The notes below the pieces were generated by a model. It ran no database searches. It was not told where the DNA came from and saw only the letters and a list, made by a program, of their open reading frames with translations. A stretch of DNA of 64,000 bases from Durusdinium trenchii (taxonomy: Eukaryota > Sar > Dinophyceae > Suessiales > Symbiodiniaceae): assembly GCA_963970005.1 (NCBI GenBank), contig CAXAMN010026794.1:91094-155093 (forward strand). Reading direction: 5' to 3'. Position 1 is the first letter of the stretch. Each line of letters opens with the position of its first letter. Both the position numbers and the translations under genes were made by a program. Positions 36,815 to 49,700 of this stretch are shown in pieces.

Positions 36815-36924
36815 GGTTATCAGCCGTATCCAGACTCCTTTGAGCTGGGTACGAGCTACGGCCTTACACAACACCATTTAAACGCACACGCATCGGATAG
36901 ATCAGTTACCCTCAGTCACTGAAG
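36815..36924 (+). other. Copia 5' leader with candidate primer-binding site
   Basis: It starts GGTTATCAGC directly after the LTR, resembling the TGGTATCAG-type site complementary to initiator tRNA-Met used by many copia elements. The host tRNA sequence is not in the window, so the match is only suggestive. No gene lies in the 110 bp before the ATG at 36925. Confidence 0.4.
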
Positions 36925-37716
36925 ATGGACCAATCCGACGCCAGCACTGCATCCTTTGGGGCAGCTGCTGCGGCCGCAGATCGGATGAGTGCATCCCACA
37001 ACTCTAGTCCAGGTACGATCGAAGTGGAGACTCTGACAGCGGTGAGAGAAGATGCGACAGGTAGAGCACGAAGTCGTTCCCCGTCAGCGCACTCGACACC
37101 ACCGGGGGGGACACCGAGATCAGGCCGTAGCCCTAGGGAGACGAGGAGGAGAACTGACACCGGAGCTGTGAGGGTGCTAGCTTTGGAGGATGGGTCAACT
37201 GTACCAGTGCCGTCGGACAGCGAAGCTGGAGATGGAGCAAGGGCAAGCACTGACAACCTACAACTAGCACGGGCCGATGGAGACCTCAATGCGAAGTGTG
37301 CACAACTACTTGCCGAAGTGCATATGTTGAACCACCAAAACGCATGGATGGTCGAATGTGAGCAGAGACAGAACCAGATTATACAACATGAGACCGAAGT
37401 CCACGAAGTAGTGATGGCACACCTCGAAGAATGTTATGTCGAAGGATATGGAAATCAACGAAGAATCTCCCAACTCACAGAATCCAGAGATTGTTTACTC
37501 TCAGCAGCACACGATTTGCAATACCAGATTGACACTGATCGTGTGGCGATGCGGGATCGTCTCACCCAGTTAGGGGAGTACGCTGATCGCAACAGCGCAG
37601 AGATGGTTAGCCAAGTCGTGAACATCGGCACGGAAGAGATCCAGGCTATATCGGTGGAAAGAGATCGAGCTGTAACCGAGCTCATGACTGCAGTCGCAGA
37701 TGCTGAGAACATTTAG
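36925..37716 (+). CDS. Copia ORF1: Gag-like N-terminal protein, SR-rich then coiled coil
   Basis: The ORF has 263 codons and begins at the first ATG after the leader. Residues 1-110 are disordered, with an Ala run (AAAAAA), RSRSPSAHSTPPGGTPRSGR and RRRTDTG. From about residue 110 the sequence is helical and Gln/Glu-rich with heptad spacing, and this continues in the first 200 residues of the next ORF. The two frames overlap by 17 nt (37700-37716), and a +1 shift joins them. ORF1 may thus be the first half of Gag, or a short Gag form made when no shift occurs. I recognise no catalytic motif. Confidence 0.75.
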   Translation: MDQSDASTASFGAAAAAADRMSASHNSSPGTIEVETLTAVREDATGRARSRSPSAHSTPPGGTPRSGRSPRETRRRTDTGAVRVLALEDGSTVPVPSDSEAGDGARASTDNLQLARADGDLNAKCAQLLAEVHMLNHQNAWMVECEQRQNQIIQHETEVHEVVMAHLEECYVEGYGNQRRISQLTESRDCLLSAAHDLQYQIDTDRVAMRDRLTQLGEYADRNSAEMVSQVVNIGTEEIQAISVERDRAVTELMTAVADAENI

Positions 37717-40700
37717 GGATCTGTATAGACAGGAGATAGTTGGACTACAAAGGCAAAGTGCCAGGAACAAACACGAATATGCTGAGGAGATGAAGATGAA
37801 GGAAGCAATGTATGCAAGCAAGATCAAATGGCTATCAGAAGAGAATGAGGAGCTCAACAACCGATCTTATAATCAGGACAATTTCATCATGACCATCAGA
37901 GAGCAATTGAAGAGGGCGAACGAGGAGTTGACGCAGGCGAGGATTCAAGGATCCGATCGACCGTCTCAACCATCCAACGTCGAACTCAAGAAAGCTGAAG
38001 TCAAGATGAACATGTTGGAAGAAGACATTCTACGTAAAGAGAGGATGCTGAAACATCTTCAGGAGGAATTGATCGAATCAAGCGCAAGTGAAGCACAACT
38101 GAAGGTCGCACTGAAGATGAAACCACCAGACATGGGATCAGAATCCAATGTGGAGAACGAGATGATGACCAAGCTTAGGGCGGAACTTGAACGTACCGAG
38201 AAGTCATTAAGGTCCGAGGAGAAAGAGGCGATGGAGTACTACGAAGGTATGATGCAGAACCAGCAGGACATGATGGAATTCGAAGCACATGCAGCACGGC
38301 TCAGAGATGAGAGGAATAAGTACCGGAGGAGGTACGAAGAGGAGCGCTTGAACGCTGAGAATGCAGCTGCAACCGAACATGGTGCCGCTTCATCCTCTAG
38401 CTCGGGTGGCTCCAAGATATCTCGGAAGGAACACGAGAAGATCAACATCCCTGCATGGCCCAAGATACACGACTTGGAGGTTTGGAAATCCCAGGTTGTA
38501 GCGGCAGTCGTGACGGCATCGGGCGACGAAAGACAAGAAGATTGGATCCAGTGGCTCTCGGATGCCTTCAAATCACCATATGACCCATTTCTGCTCGAGA
38601 CATCGGGCGAAGCAAGATTCGCTAGCATAGACGCTAAGCTAGGTATCACCCTACATACGATCATCCACGCAGCAGGTGAAAGATCTCATGACGTACAACT
38701 GAAGGTGAGGCAAATGATGCAGAGACGTGCAAGAGGCACAACTCCGGGAATGGTCAAGGGACGAGAAATGTTAGCGTTGATCGTCGATAGCTTCCGGAGT
38801 GCCGACAACGTCGATGTGATGTATGCATCTAAGCACTTATTCGATCTAAAGTTCCCTGGGGATAATCAACTTTCCAGATTCCTTGGACAGTGGGATGAGA
38901 TCATATCGGGTATGGATGCGGATGACATGCTTCCTGACAAAGCACTCCGCAACCTGCTTTGGGACAAGATTAAGGATTCCAAAGTTATGGCGCTAGACTT
39001 ATCTGTGTATGATAACATGTTGGATAAGGATCCGGATAAGACCTATCAGAAGTTACGAGAGATCATGGCGAAGTGGATACGGAAATCAATTGAGACCACA
39101 AACAAGAAGGAAAGGGAAAAAGCTTTTGGGAACCTCGTGAAAGCCACACCAGCTGCGGAGAAGAAGGACCCTAAAGCAAAACCCAAGAATACCAAGGCCG
39201 ATCCACCGAAGGACGCCGCTCCAGTACTTCCTCAGGCTAATCCGAAAGACCACAACAAGAAGGACAAGAAGCAGGATCGTGGAAGATCAACCACGAAGAG
39301 CCCAAAAGGGGATCGTGGCAGATCAGCGACTCCAGCGGATACGTCCAAGATAGGATGCGCCTTCCACTTCCATGGGAAAAATGGATGTTCAAGGGGAGAC
39401 AAATGCAAGTTTAGTCACCAAGAGAAGCACAAAAGTTCTGCTAAGAAACCGGAAAGCCTCAAGGGTGACAGATCAAAGAGTCCTGGTGGCAGGAGCACTA
39501 GCCCTAAGCCAATGAAGGATCAGGTCTGTTGGAATTGGCAGAAAGGATCGTGCAAGTTCGGTGACAAATGTCGACGTCAGCATCACGCTGCTCCTGCTAC
39601 AAAACAAGAGGCTAAAGGGAAAGCCAAACCTAAACCGGCTGCGCCAGCCTTCATGCTTTGCGGAGACATCGAGAGTGATGGCGAGGACGCGCGACCCGCA
39701 CTTCCCAACATACAACAAGGTAAGCTGGCGCTTCGCTTTAAAGTCAGATTTGATAACCGGGTGGATGTGACCACGTTTACCTGCGATCCTGGTAATGAGC
39801 TAAATATCCGTCCCCTCAGGAAGAAGAAGGATGAGGCGCAGAAGGTGGATACCGAGCTCATTTCGTCGTTGAGAGCCCTCAGAGTGAATCATATAGCTGC
39901 ACGAGTAGCACATGCCAAGGGTAAGATGATGGAGCTATACTCAGATGAACACATTGCCAAGGCATGGATACAAATCACTCAAGATGAAGGAATCGAGGTG
40001 AGCGTCGACCTGTCTGACTTCAACACCAGCGAGGTAGTAAAGAAGGATTCTGTCAACTACACGATACCGGGAGACACGATGTTCATGGCTGTGGAGAGGT
40101 ATGATGGACCACCGATACGCTTCATCATGGACACGGGATGTGGACACGACTTGATTTCAAGAGAGAAAGTCAAAGCCATGGGCCTTACCACCAAGGAAGG
40201 ACCCAAATCCGTGAGCTTCATGACAGCGAATGGTGTAACTAGTACATCAGAGATGGTGGACATCAATGTGGACGAACTACCCATGATGTCTGAGGCACAC
40301 GTGTTGGAGAGCACACCATCAGTCTTCTCCATCGGGAAACGGTGCATGGAACAAGGGTATTCATTCATATGGCCGGCAAATCAGCTGCCATACCTCATCG
40401 ACCAGAACGCGAACAAGATTCCGCTATCGGTGCATGACAACATACCCTACATCAAGGTGAATGATGATGACGGGAGATGTTTACCAAGACCAGACGGCTT
40501 GGCTACGATACTTCATCGCATACTGTCAGGTGTGGGGCATGAAGACGAGGCCACAGCAGGTCAGGGGGCACAACAAGAGGAACCTCCGCCCAAGAGAATA
40601 CGGAGGCGGAGGAGAAAGAAGAAAGGAAACCAGAGAGATCGAGATGGTGAATCTGATATCAATCCAGCTGTTGCAGGCGTCGAAGGAGAACCAGAGGAAC

Positions 40701-43700
40701 ACGGTGATGATAGGTATTCTCCTGAAGAGGAATATGACGGGGAAGACCCGAGACTCGATAGTGATCACGATGGTCAATCTGAAGATGCCGGAGGCGACGA
40801 GTGTGGAGGTGATGCGGATTCCGAACGAGAGGAGAGTGACATTGGTGAAGATGAAGAGGGACTATTGGAAGTCGATGTGGTTGACGGGGAAGCCAGACTA
40901 TCGAAACCAGGGGTGCTGAAGAATGAGGCGAAATCCATATTGCATCTGATGACGCACCGATACAAGAACCCATACTGCAAGTCATGTGTGAGAGCAAAGA
41001 TGAAGCACTACAAGACTAGCAAGGGGGCTTTCAAACGGAAATTGAAGGCATTTGGTGACCTTATCACTTTCGATCTCATGAACACTCAGAAGATGGCGAG
41101 AGATGGGATCATGCCGGATAAGGACGTATTGGTGATTCGAGATCGGTTCACTGGTGTGATATGGGGCTATCCATTGAAAGCGAGCAATAGTGACGAAGTG
41201 GTGCAGGCGATGAAGCACTATATCGGTAAGAGAAAGGTCACCAACGCTTACTCGGATGATGCGCCACAATTCGAAGCAGCACTCAAGGAACTCCGGATTC
41301 CACTAGACCAGTCGCTTCCAGGACATCCCCAGAACAATTCACTCGCCGAAAGAAATAATCAGTTCATGATGCTTACCACATCGACATGCTTACTAGAAGC
41401 TGGACTACCACCATGTTTTTGGCCATTTGCAGTGGAATGCGTAAGCCATTTGTTGAACATCGAGAAGTTGAGCGATGGCAGCAGTGCATGGTTGAAGTTG
41501 CACAAGAGCGAATTCCCAGGCATGGTGATACCACTCGGGGCGAAGGTGTTCTTCAAACCTAGTGACGCGAGAGAAAGGGACCAGGATCATAAGTTCGACC
41601 CCAAGAGCATACCTGGCATCTTCGCAGGGTACGTTATGGGGACCGGGATGAATTGGTCGAGGAAATATAAAGTATGGGCTATAAGCGATTTCGCACAACA
41701 GAATCTAGGCTATGATGCCGAGAGGCCGTTGAGGAAATTGCTTACTCCTCACATCACAGAGAAGATCTTCCAAGACGATGGAATAGAATTCCCTTTGAAG
41801 AAAGAGTACGAGAGGTTGAACAGCACTCTCGAAGGAATGAAAGTCCTGAAGGAGAGAGCTGGTTCTCCAGATGCACCTACCAATCCCGAGTTACCCGATC
41901 CCGACGACAGCGACAATCAAGGCGATGACGATGATGCACCTGATCCACCAGACGGGGATCTGAAGGCAAGAGCTAACGAGATTGATGCGATCGAGGATGA
42001 GAAAACGGAGGAGCTCGCAGAGAAGAAGAAAGAGGACTACTCCGGTCCCGATCACTACTCCGTTGGGGGGCCAGGTGATAACATCGTTTACTTGAACAAC
42101 GACGGTGAACACGTCAAAATCGCAAAAGACGGTCGTCTATATAGAGTGGGATCGGATGGAAGGCGACTCTTCCATAACTCACCAAGACCCAAGGAATACC
42201 TCACGCCTGAAGAATGGCAGAAGCTATCGGTGAAAGATAGAGCTATGGCCAAGAAGGCCGGAGAGCATGTAGACAGGGTCGTGAATAGGTTGACGAAGAA
42301 AGCAAAAGGACCCGGGAGCAGCACGGATAAGAAGGAGGACGAAGAGCCTGACGAACTCTTGAAGGACCTGGAAGACGTCAAGAAGGATGATGATGGAGGT
42401 GGCGAAAAGAAGTCCAAGAAAGACAAGAAGGACAAGAAAGCCAAGAAGGACAAGAAGTCCAAGAAAGAGAAGAAATCTAAGGACAAGGAAGATGAGGGTG
42501 TAGGTGGACCAAGCTTGGCTATGCCTACTACCTTTAGGGAGTGGGTCACTGATGATGATGAAGACCCATGGTCACCTAAATCCTTTGCATCCGAGTCCAC
42601 GTGCATCCCCAGTGATGAAGAATTCCTCACCGATTGGGACGAGAGTGCCATGTGGGAGGACAACGATGACAATCTTGCTATGGCGGCTTGGAGGACGGAG
42701 AACGTCTACAATCCGCTGAACGGTAAGGTGTGTTGTTGCATCACTGGTGATCCCACCGACAACGATATAATTGATGAACCATTTCCGACGATGCCATGTG
42801 TAGTGCGTGATACGCAACATCGCCCAAAACTTATGGGCAATAGGTTGTTCAACGCTGTGGTATCAAGACCTGTGAGCCGTGCCGAGATCTTATCCAATAA
42901 GAAGGCAATGCAATCCATGTTGGATGAATGGGGCGGACTCTGGGATGAGGAGACATTCGACGGGTCGTGGCTGAGAGAATATGATGAGATCGTGGCAACC
43001 TCCAAGAAGAAAGGAGAAGAAGTTCACTTAGCAAGAGTACATGGAATATGTGTGGAAAAGAACTACCAACTGCCTGATGATGACCCGAAGAGGAAGTTCA
43101 AAGGGCGAGGGGTTCTACTCGGTGATCAAGTGAAGAACCAGAACTTCGAGGCAGCGTTGTTCCAGGATCTTGGAAACTCTCCAGCTACATTCGAAGCTGC
43201 TCGATGGGCCGATTTCTACGGTTGCCTGGAAGGTAATGATGTGCAGATGGCAGATGCCATTCGGGCATATATCCAAGCATTATTGGGCGGTGTACCGTGT
43301 TGGGCTGAACTCCCATGGGAAGCATGGCCCAAGCACTTGCAAGAGGAGATCACCAGAAGGGGTCTCAAACGCCCTATGTGTCGTGTGAACAAAGCATTAT
43401 ACGGACATCCAGACTCTGGAACGATGTGGGAACAACACTGCGACGAATCTGTACGCGCATTGGAGTTCAAACCCGTCGGACCAGAATGGCCGTCGATGTA
43501 CTACCACGAAAAGCTAGACTTGCTGTTAGTGATATATGTGGACGACTTGAAGTTGGCAGGGCCCAAGGGGAACTTGAAGAAAGGTTGGGACCTACTCCGA
43601 TCCAAGCTGCGCATTGAACCGGAAACCGAGGTCGGATTGTATTTAGGATGTGTTTTGTCGAAAGGCGAGGATAAATTGGCCGATGGTTCCAAAGTTACTA

Positions 43701-46700
43701 CAATGACATATGATATGAGCGCTCTGCTCAAAATGAGTGTGGTCAAATACCTCGACATAGTAGGTAAGGACACAGTATTGAAGAAAGTTGCAACGCCGAT
43801 GTTACCGGATGTCACAAAGGATCATCCATCGAGAGCACCATGCAGTACCCAAAAGGGACTTGCTGTCACATGCACATGGTGTGGTACTTGCTTCTCGCCT
43901 GACCAGGCAGCTTCCAAGGCCAGGTCAACAGACGATGACGTCAAGTCTGATACGAAGGAGCAACCTCGTGGTACCCTAGCACCTCATGCTGCTAGTCTCC
44001 TAATGAAACTGTTGTACGCTGCTAGAATAGCGCGTTTTGACCTGTTACGGGCCATCAACGTGCTGGCTCGCAATGTGACAAAATGGACAGTTGCCGATGA
44101 TGCTAAACTGCACCACCTGATGTGTTACGTGCATCATTCAGCCGATCAGAAAATGATAGGTTGGGTCGGCGACTCCAAAGCAGACCTGTCGTTAGCTCTA
44201 TTCGCAGACGCGGACTACGCAGGATGTGGTCAATCGCTGAAGTCGACTTCCGGTGCACACATGCATGTCCAAGGCAAACGAACTCGTTTCCCGTTGGCAG
44301 GAGGTAGCAAACGTCAAGGGTGCGTTAGCCACTCCACCCCGGAGGCTGAGATTGTCGCGGCGGATTACGCATTGAGGACACTTGGAATCCCAAGCATCAG
44401 TGCATGGGAGACTTTGATGAGAACGCCACCACGAATAGTCTTTTATGACGATAATCAAGCGATGATCAATGTCATGAGGAGTGGGAGGAACCCCACGATG
44501 CGCCACATGGAGCGCACTCATGGTATTTCCATCACTTGGTTGTATGAGATGTTCAAGCGTGACTACCTGTTGCTCGTATATGAGGTTACTGCTCGTATGG
44601 CTGCCGATATCCACACTAAAGGGTTCGATGATGCCAACTCATGGAAACATGCGTGCATGTTGATCAATATACTGAGCGACGATGGTCTGCGCAGCCAAGC
44701 GTTGCTAGACTTGATGAAGCCAACTCACGATGGGTTGTCTTACGCCAAGCAGCTTCAGAAAGACCGTCACAGTAAGGTGCCCACATATCCTTACACCACC
44801 ATTCCGGTTGTCCCGCCTCAGCTGTATCAGCCGGGACTTTCGAGCAAAGAGGGACTGCAAGAGATCCCTGGGTGCGACCCCTATGTTATGGTTCGTACTC
44901 CCAAGCTGTACAGGCTGCGCCCACCACGGGCTCCTCCTGATATGGCTTACCTTCGCAGCACCTGGATCTTGCAGGACGCGCAATGGCAACAGATCGAGGA
45001 TAAGGTTGATCCTAATTTAGAACCCGTTCGGTTTGACCGTTGGGTCGAACGTGCGTTCTTTCAGTTTCACCCTTTGTCTTCTCCGTTACCCGAAGCGTCC
45101 GCTCCTGCGCCTAGTCATTTCGACGCTGCGAACCTGCCACATCTTTTGTTTAGCTTGCGTCCGCTTGTCCAATGTCGTGAGTTACAACAGACTCTCCGTG
45201 ATTCGTCCTTGTACTTGTCGATTCATCACTGCTCGACCTCTGCCTTACACGTGCTCAACGCCCTGACGCGCCTTGTGCATGGGGGGAATGGGGGGTCTGG
45301 GGGGTCTTCGATGATTTTCGACAATTTTGTTTCGGATCCTGAAGAGCAAGAGCACTCAGTTCACGATCATTGGGAGGTAGACGAAGAAGCTAGGACGTTA
45401 ACAAGAATACACTCGTCTCCTAGGAGAAAAGCGTTCTGCCCGGGTGACGCGCCATCTTGTCCAGTCGACATGTCACGGATCAAAGTTGATAGGATGACTT
45501 ACCGTCAAGGAAGTCAATTCGAGTCATCAGATTTTGAGGATTGTGTCAAGGACTATTGGCGACACTCAGGTAGAGGTACGCATACCAAAACGCACCTCCG
45601 ATGGACAGGCAAGACTGTGTTCACCCTTAGGGGAAACCAAGCTGGATCGGAAAACGAGGAAGCTAAATCGGCTGCGATAGCGTTATGCAGCACCCCAAAG
45701 CGTATGAAAACGATCCCATTGAAGGATATCATCGTCCCAACGTTCGTCTCCGTTAGCAAAGCCAAGAGCGTGGAGAGCAAGGAGCACAGAATAGTTGATG
45801 TCAACTTGAGACGACATGATGGGAAGATCGCATATCGGTACCAGTTCGTGTTGTGCGAAGAAGACGACAACCTAGCCGCCCACGACGAGCAGATGGTAAT
45901 CGATCTGTACGATATAGGTAAAGAACCCGCATTCATCCTACTGTGTTCAGAGGAATGCAATCACTTCACCCACTTAGCGGCGAAGCACGACTGCACCATC
46001 GTCACTGTATCTCAGAGCGACGACCTCACTTCACCATATGGAATTGCACGTGCGCTTGCAGCGGTGCGTTCGGAGAAGGATGCAGTAATGTTTGCAGGGC
46101 CCTGCACAGGCGGATCGGCATGGTCGAGATACAACGCTAAAGTTAGCGACGCGATAGCTAAATCTATAGAGCTTAAGCGAGCACTATACTGGGACCTTTG
46201 GGAACGTTTTGAAACTGTTATGGTTCGTGTTTTGAAGATCGGAGCCGCCGCACTGTTTGAACTACCACGATACTGTGCCTACTGGAAAGATCAAAGGGTT
46301 CAAAGTTTGTTGAGCGGCACTGATTGCGACTGTCATGTGTTTGATGGATGCATGTATGGGTTAGGTGCTGAGTTCAACGATTCGCATTCCGACAAGAAAT
46401 TCATCAAGAAACCTTGGAAGATTGTATCATGGAATCTTGAGTTTGGTAATCAACTCAGCAGAACATGTGACAAGAGCCATAATCATAGAGATTGTGCAGG
46501 TAAGTACACTAAGACTACTCAATTGTATAATAAGAAGATAGTCGGCATCATCCTGAAGACCGTGGCCAAGAGAATCGCTGCACTTCAGAAGCCTGAGAAG
46601 ATGATGCATGCCGTTCCGTGCCTTATGATTCGAGCCTTGGGTAGTTCCTTCAATGAGCGCTCAGTGTGTGATGCAACATCAAACGAGACTGTATACACAT

Positions 46701-49700
46701 GTTACGAGCATGGGATACAAACATCACACGCGCGACGGATCGAACCACATGGCATTCATGATTGTCAGGCTTGTTATGTTTGTTTGTGTGACCACAGCAT
46801 TGCTTCACCCGTACGCTTCAGCGACGTGGCTATGGAGTCTGTTGGTGGTGTCATGAACTATAACAGCAACACGGGCGGCTACCCGACTTTCATCATCAAG
46901 ATCCTCGATGGCCTGGTCGAGATGAAGGAGAGAGGGCAGATCGCCCTGCCTCCAAGGATGTCGAGGAGTACGCATGGGTTGGATGTGGTTGAAGCATGGA
47001 TTGCCGTCGGCATTCCTCCGCTCGTCCCGTTATCCATCAACTATGCAATGTCCAGGACAAGATCCGACGACACCAAATTCTTGACCGCTTCACTGAAGAA
47101 GTTAGTGGGCTACATGAACGAGGACGAGAAGAAGGAGACTACAGGCGACTTGGTAAGACGCTATAAGCTATCCATGGCCACCATCAAGGGGCGCTTCGGG
47201 AACGATGCGAGAGGGATTTTCAGCAACCTTTCTCGCTACCTCGTGGAGCCTGAGGAGATTGGGGCGATCGATGACTTATGGGACGACGTCCGCGACTTCA
47301 TCAACAACGGCAGATTCAATGACACTATGGTTGCCTACCAGCAATGGAGGAACCTGTCCGGGTCGGCCAAGGAGAGCATGAACATGCGTGAAGCCGCGGA
47401 TCCGTCAGATCACGTCTATGCTACCCGCCTCGAAAGTTACTACACGATCTTCAGCTCGATCTTCTACCACACCTCTGACAAACTCACCAGTCGAAACGCG
47501 AAGGAGAAGGTGAAAGAGCTGATAGATACGGTGAACAGAGAAGTCCGCAACATGGCACTGGCAATAAGAGTCCACAACTTGGACAGCACATTGGACAAGA
47601 TCCATGTGATCGATGTGCTCGAGGACCTGATTGCCAGGAAGAGAGGATTGCCGAAGTACAGGTCGGCGGCTCAGAACCATATGGAGACCTTCTTAGGCTC
47701 CATGAGTGTTATGGTGCAGTACCTCGACAACTGCAAGCCTCTGGTAGCCACGATAATACCAGAAGAACTCAGATTCATGAGGGAGAAGGTCATGCCGATG
47801 ATCAATGAGTGGATCCCGGTTGAACCCACAATGTTTCGAGTTCAGTACAACGCAGCTGCAGCGGAGAGCGGGAGGCAAGATGAGTACAACCGACGGAGCA
47901 GCGCCTTCAAATCCTACACCGACTACATCGAGGAGTTGAAGAAGAAAATCGAGGACAGAATTATCCCCTCGTTGCCATTTTGGAACATGCAGGATAGCGA
48001 AGGTCCGGAGCCTCCTGACGTTGCTCATAGACCACAGTGGTGCCCGCCGCTTCAGATATATGGTGACTTCACTAGGCCGACGGCCAAACCAATGCCTCGC
48101 GCACCAAGACCTCCTCCACCGCCGTCGTCATCTGAACAGCAGAACTTTTCGGAACGTCCTTCCGACAGTTCAACTGGGCATGGGTCGGCATCCTACAAGC
48201 GGTGGGGAAGGGCAGGTGGACCAACATCCACTGGTGCGGCATCAAGGGACATCTCAATCACCACGTGGTTTAGAATGCCGTTTCCAATGGGATCAGACAA
48301 GTACTACGTTTTTGGGAAAGACTATTTTTCGCGAGACATGAAGGTCTACGCGATGGTCAGCGCCAATCAGGTGCCATCTGGGCACACCGTAGAAGGTCCC
48401 TGTACCGTTAACGGACAGATGACATGGTTGCAGTACTTACGGAGGTTGACGTCGTATTTGATGTTCTGGCATGGGGGGTACCAAGAGACGGTGATCGATC
48501 GGAACTACCACAAAGAAGACGCCCATTGGTTCGCTCAATATACCAACATCTACGACTCAACACAAGTGTCACTCGCTGGAGGACTACCGTCTCCGAGGAC
48601 GCTATACAACCTTTGTTACCCAATGGAAGCCAAGGTGAGTGATGAAGCGGAATTGGAGCTGAGGATGCGTGAGACGTTGAAGGGCTTCATCCCAAGTGTC
48701 ACGTGTCAGCCAGCGTCTCGCACCATTGACGGTGGGAGTGTGCACTGTGAGTTCATCGGCGCCATGAAGACCAGTAAGGTGATTCTGATGTCGGACTTCG
48801 GGTACATCACCAAATCGAATTCCGGGAAACAGACAGTGTTCGCCCAGAGCTTATTGTCACTTGGATGGGATAAGGTCATCAACATGTCATGTACGCCTGA
48901 GTACAAGAAGGGAGTGGTGACGGATTCATATGGCTTCATCGACTTCGTTCGTGATCGAATTGATGATGTCAAACGCCATGAGCCCACCTCCATCCATGTG
49001 TGGTTGTCATTGAGCCATCTCGTGACTGCGGGCGAGAGGGGGACATACAAGACCGTGATTGTTCCCACGGACTTCGTTCCGAGACTTAGGGATGTGATCA
49101 TCATGCTTGACGCATGCTGCCAACTACCTACATTCGTGAGGATTTGCGCAGACGTGGAGTTTCACCATGCCGTCGGTTCGTTCGGTAAAATTGCCAACAT
49201 GATCAAGGACGAGCTGTCGCTGAATGGCATGATGTCCACGACGTCGGACAGATTCTGGCGAGCCATTTCGGTCGCCGGAGGCGGTCACCCCTACTCTATG
49301 AAGTCTGGAACCTCTTTGGTCCACGCTGTCATGGAAAAGTATTTGTTCAGAGAAAAGATGCTCGCTTCTTGCTTTATGGCACCGGACCCCTTGACCGAAG
49401 CGAATAACCTCCATGATCCCAACTTGGAACACGTGTTGCAGGACAAAGAGAGGTTGTATCAGTACTTGTTCGGAGACTCCGTAAGAGGAAGCCATGCATA
49501 TCAGTCCACTGCGGGGGCTTCAGGTGAGAACGAGTCTGAGCGAAGGAAGAGGGAGAAGGTAAGGAGAGAGAACAAAATGCCATGGATGGATGAGTACTGG
49601 GGAGTCCTTCAGCCAGAACCAATATACTCGAGGACTCAAAGGTGGTACGTCATTGATGACTTCAAGGAGGGTGAGGAGATTTGCTGCGATTACTGCTTGG

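Noticed and set aside
42088..42672. 194-codon minus-strand frame rich in Ser, Phe and Leu
   Set aside because: It is the reverse of the Lys-rich tract and its surroundings.
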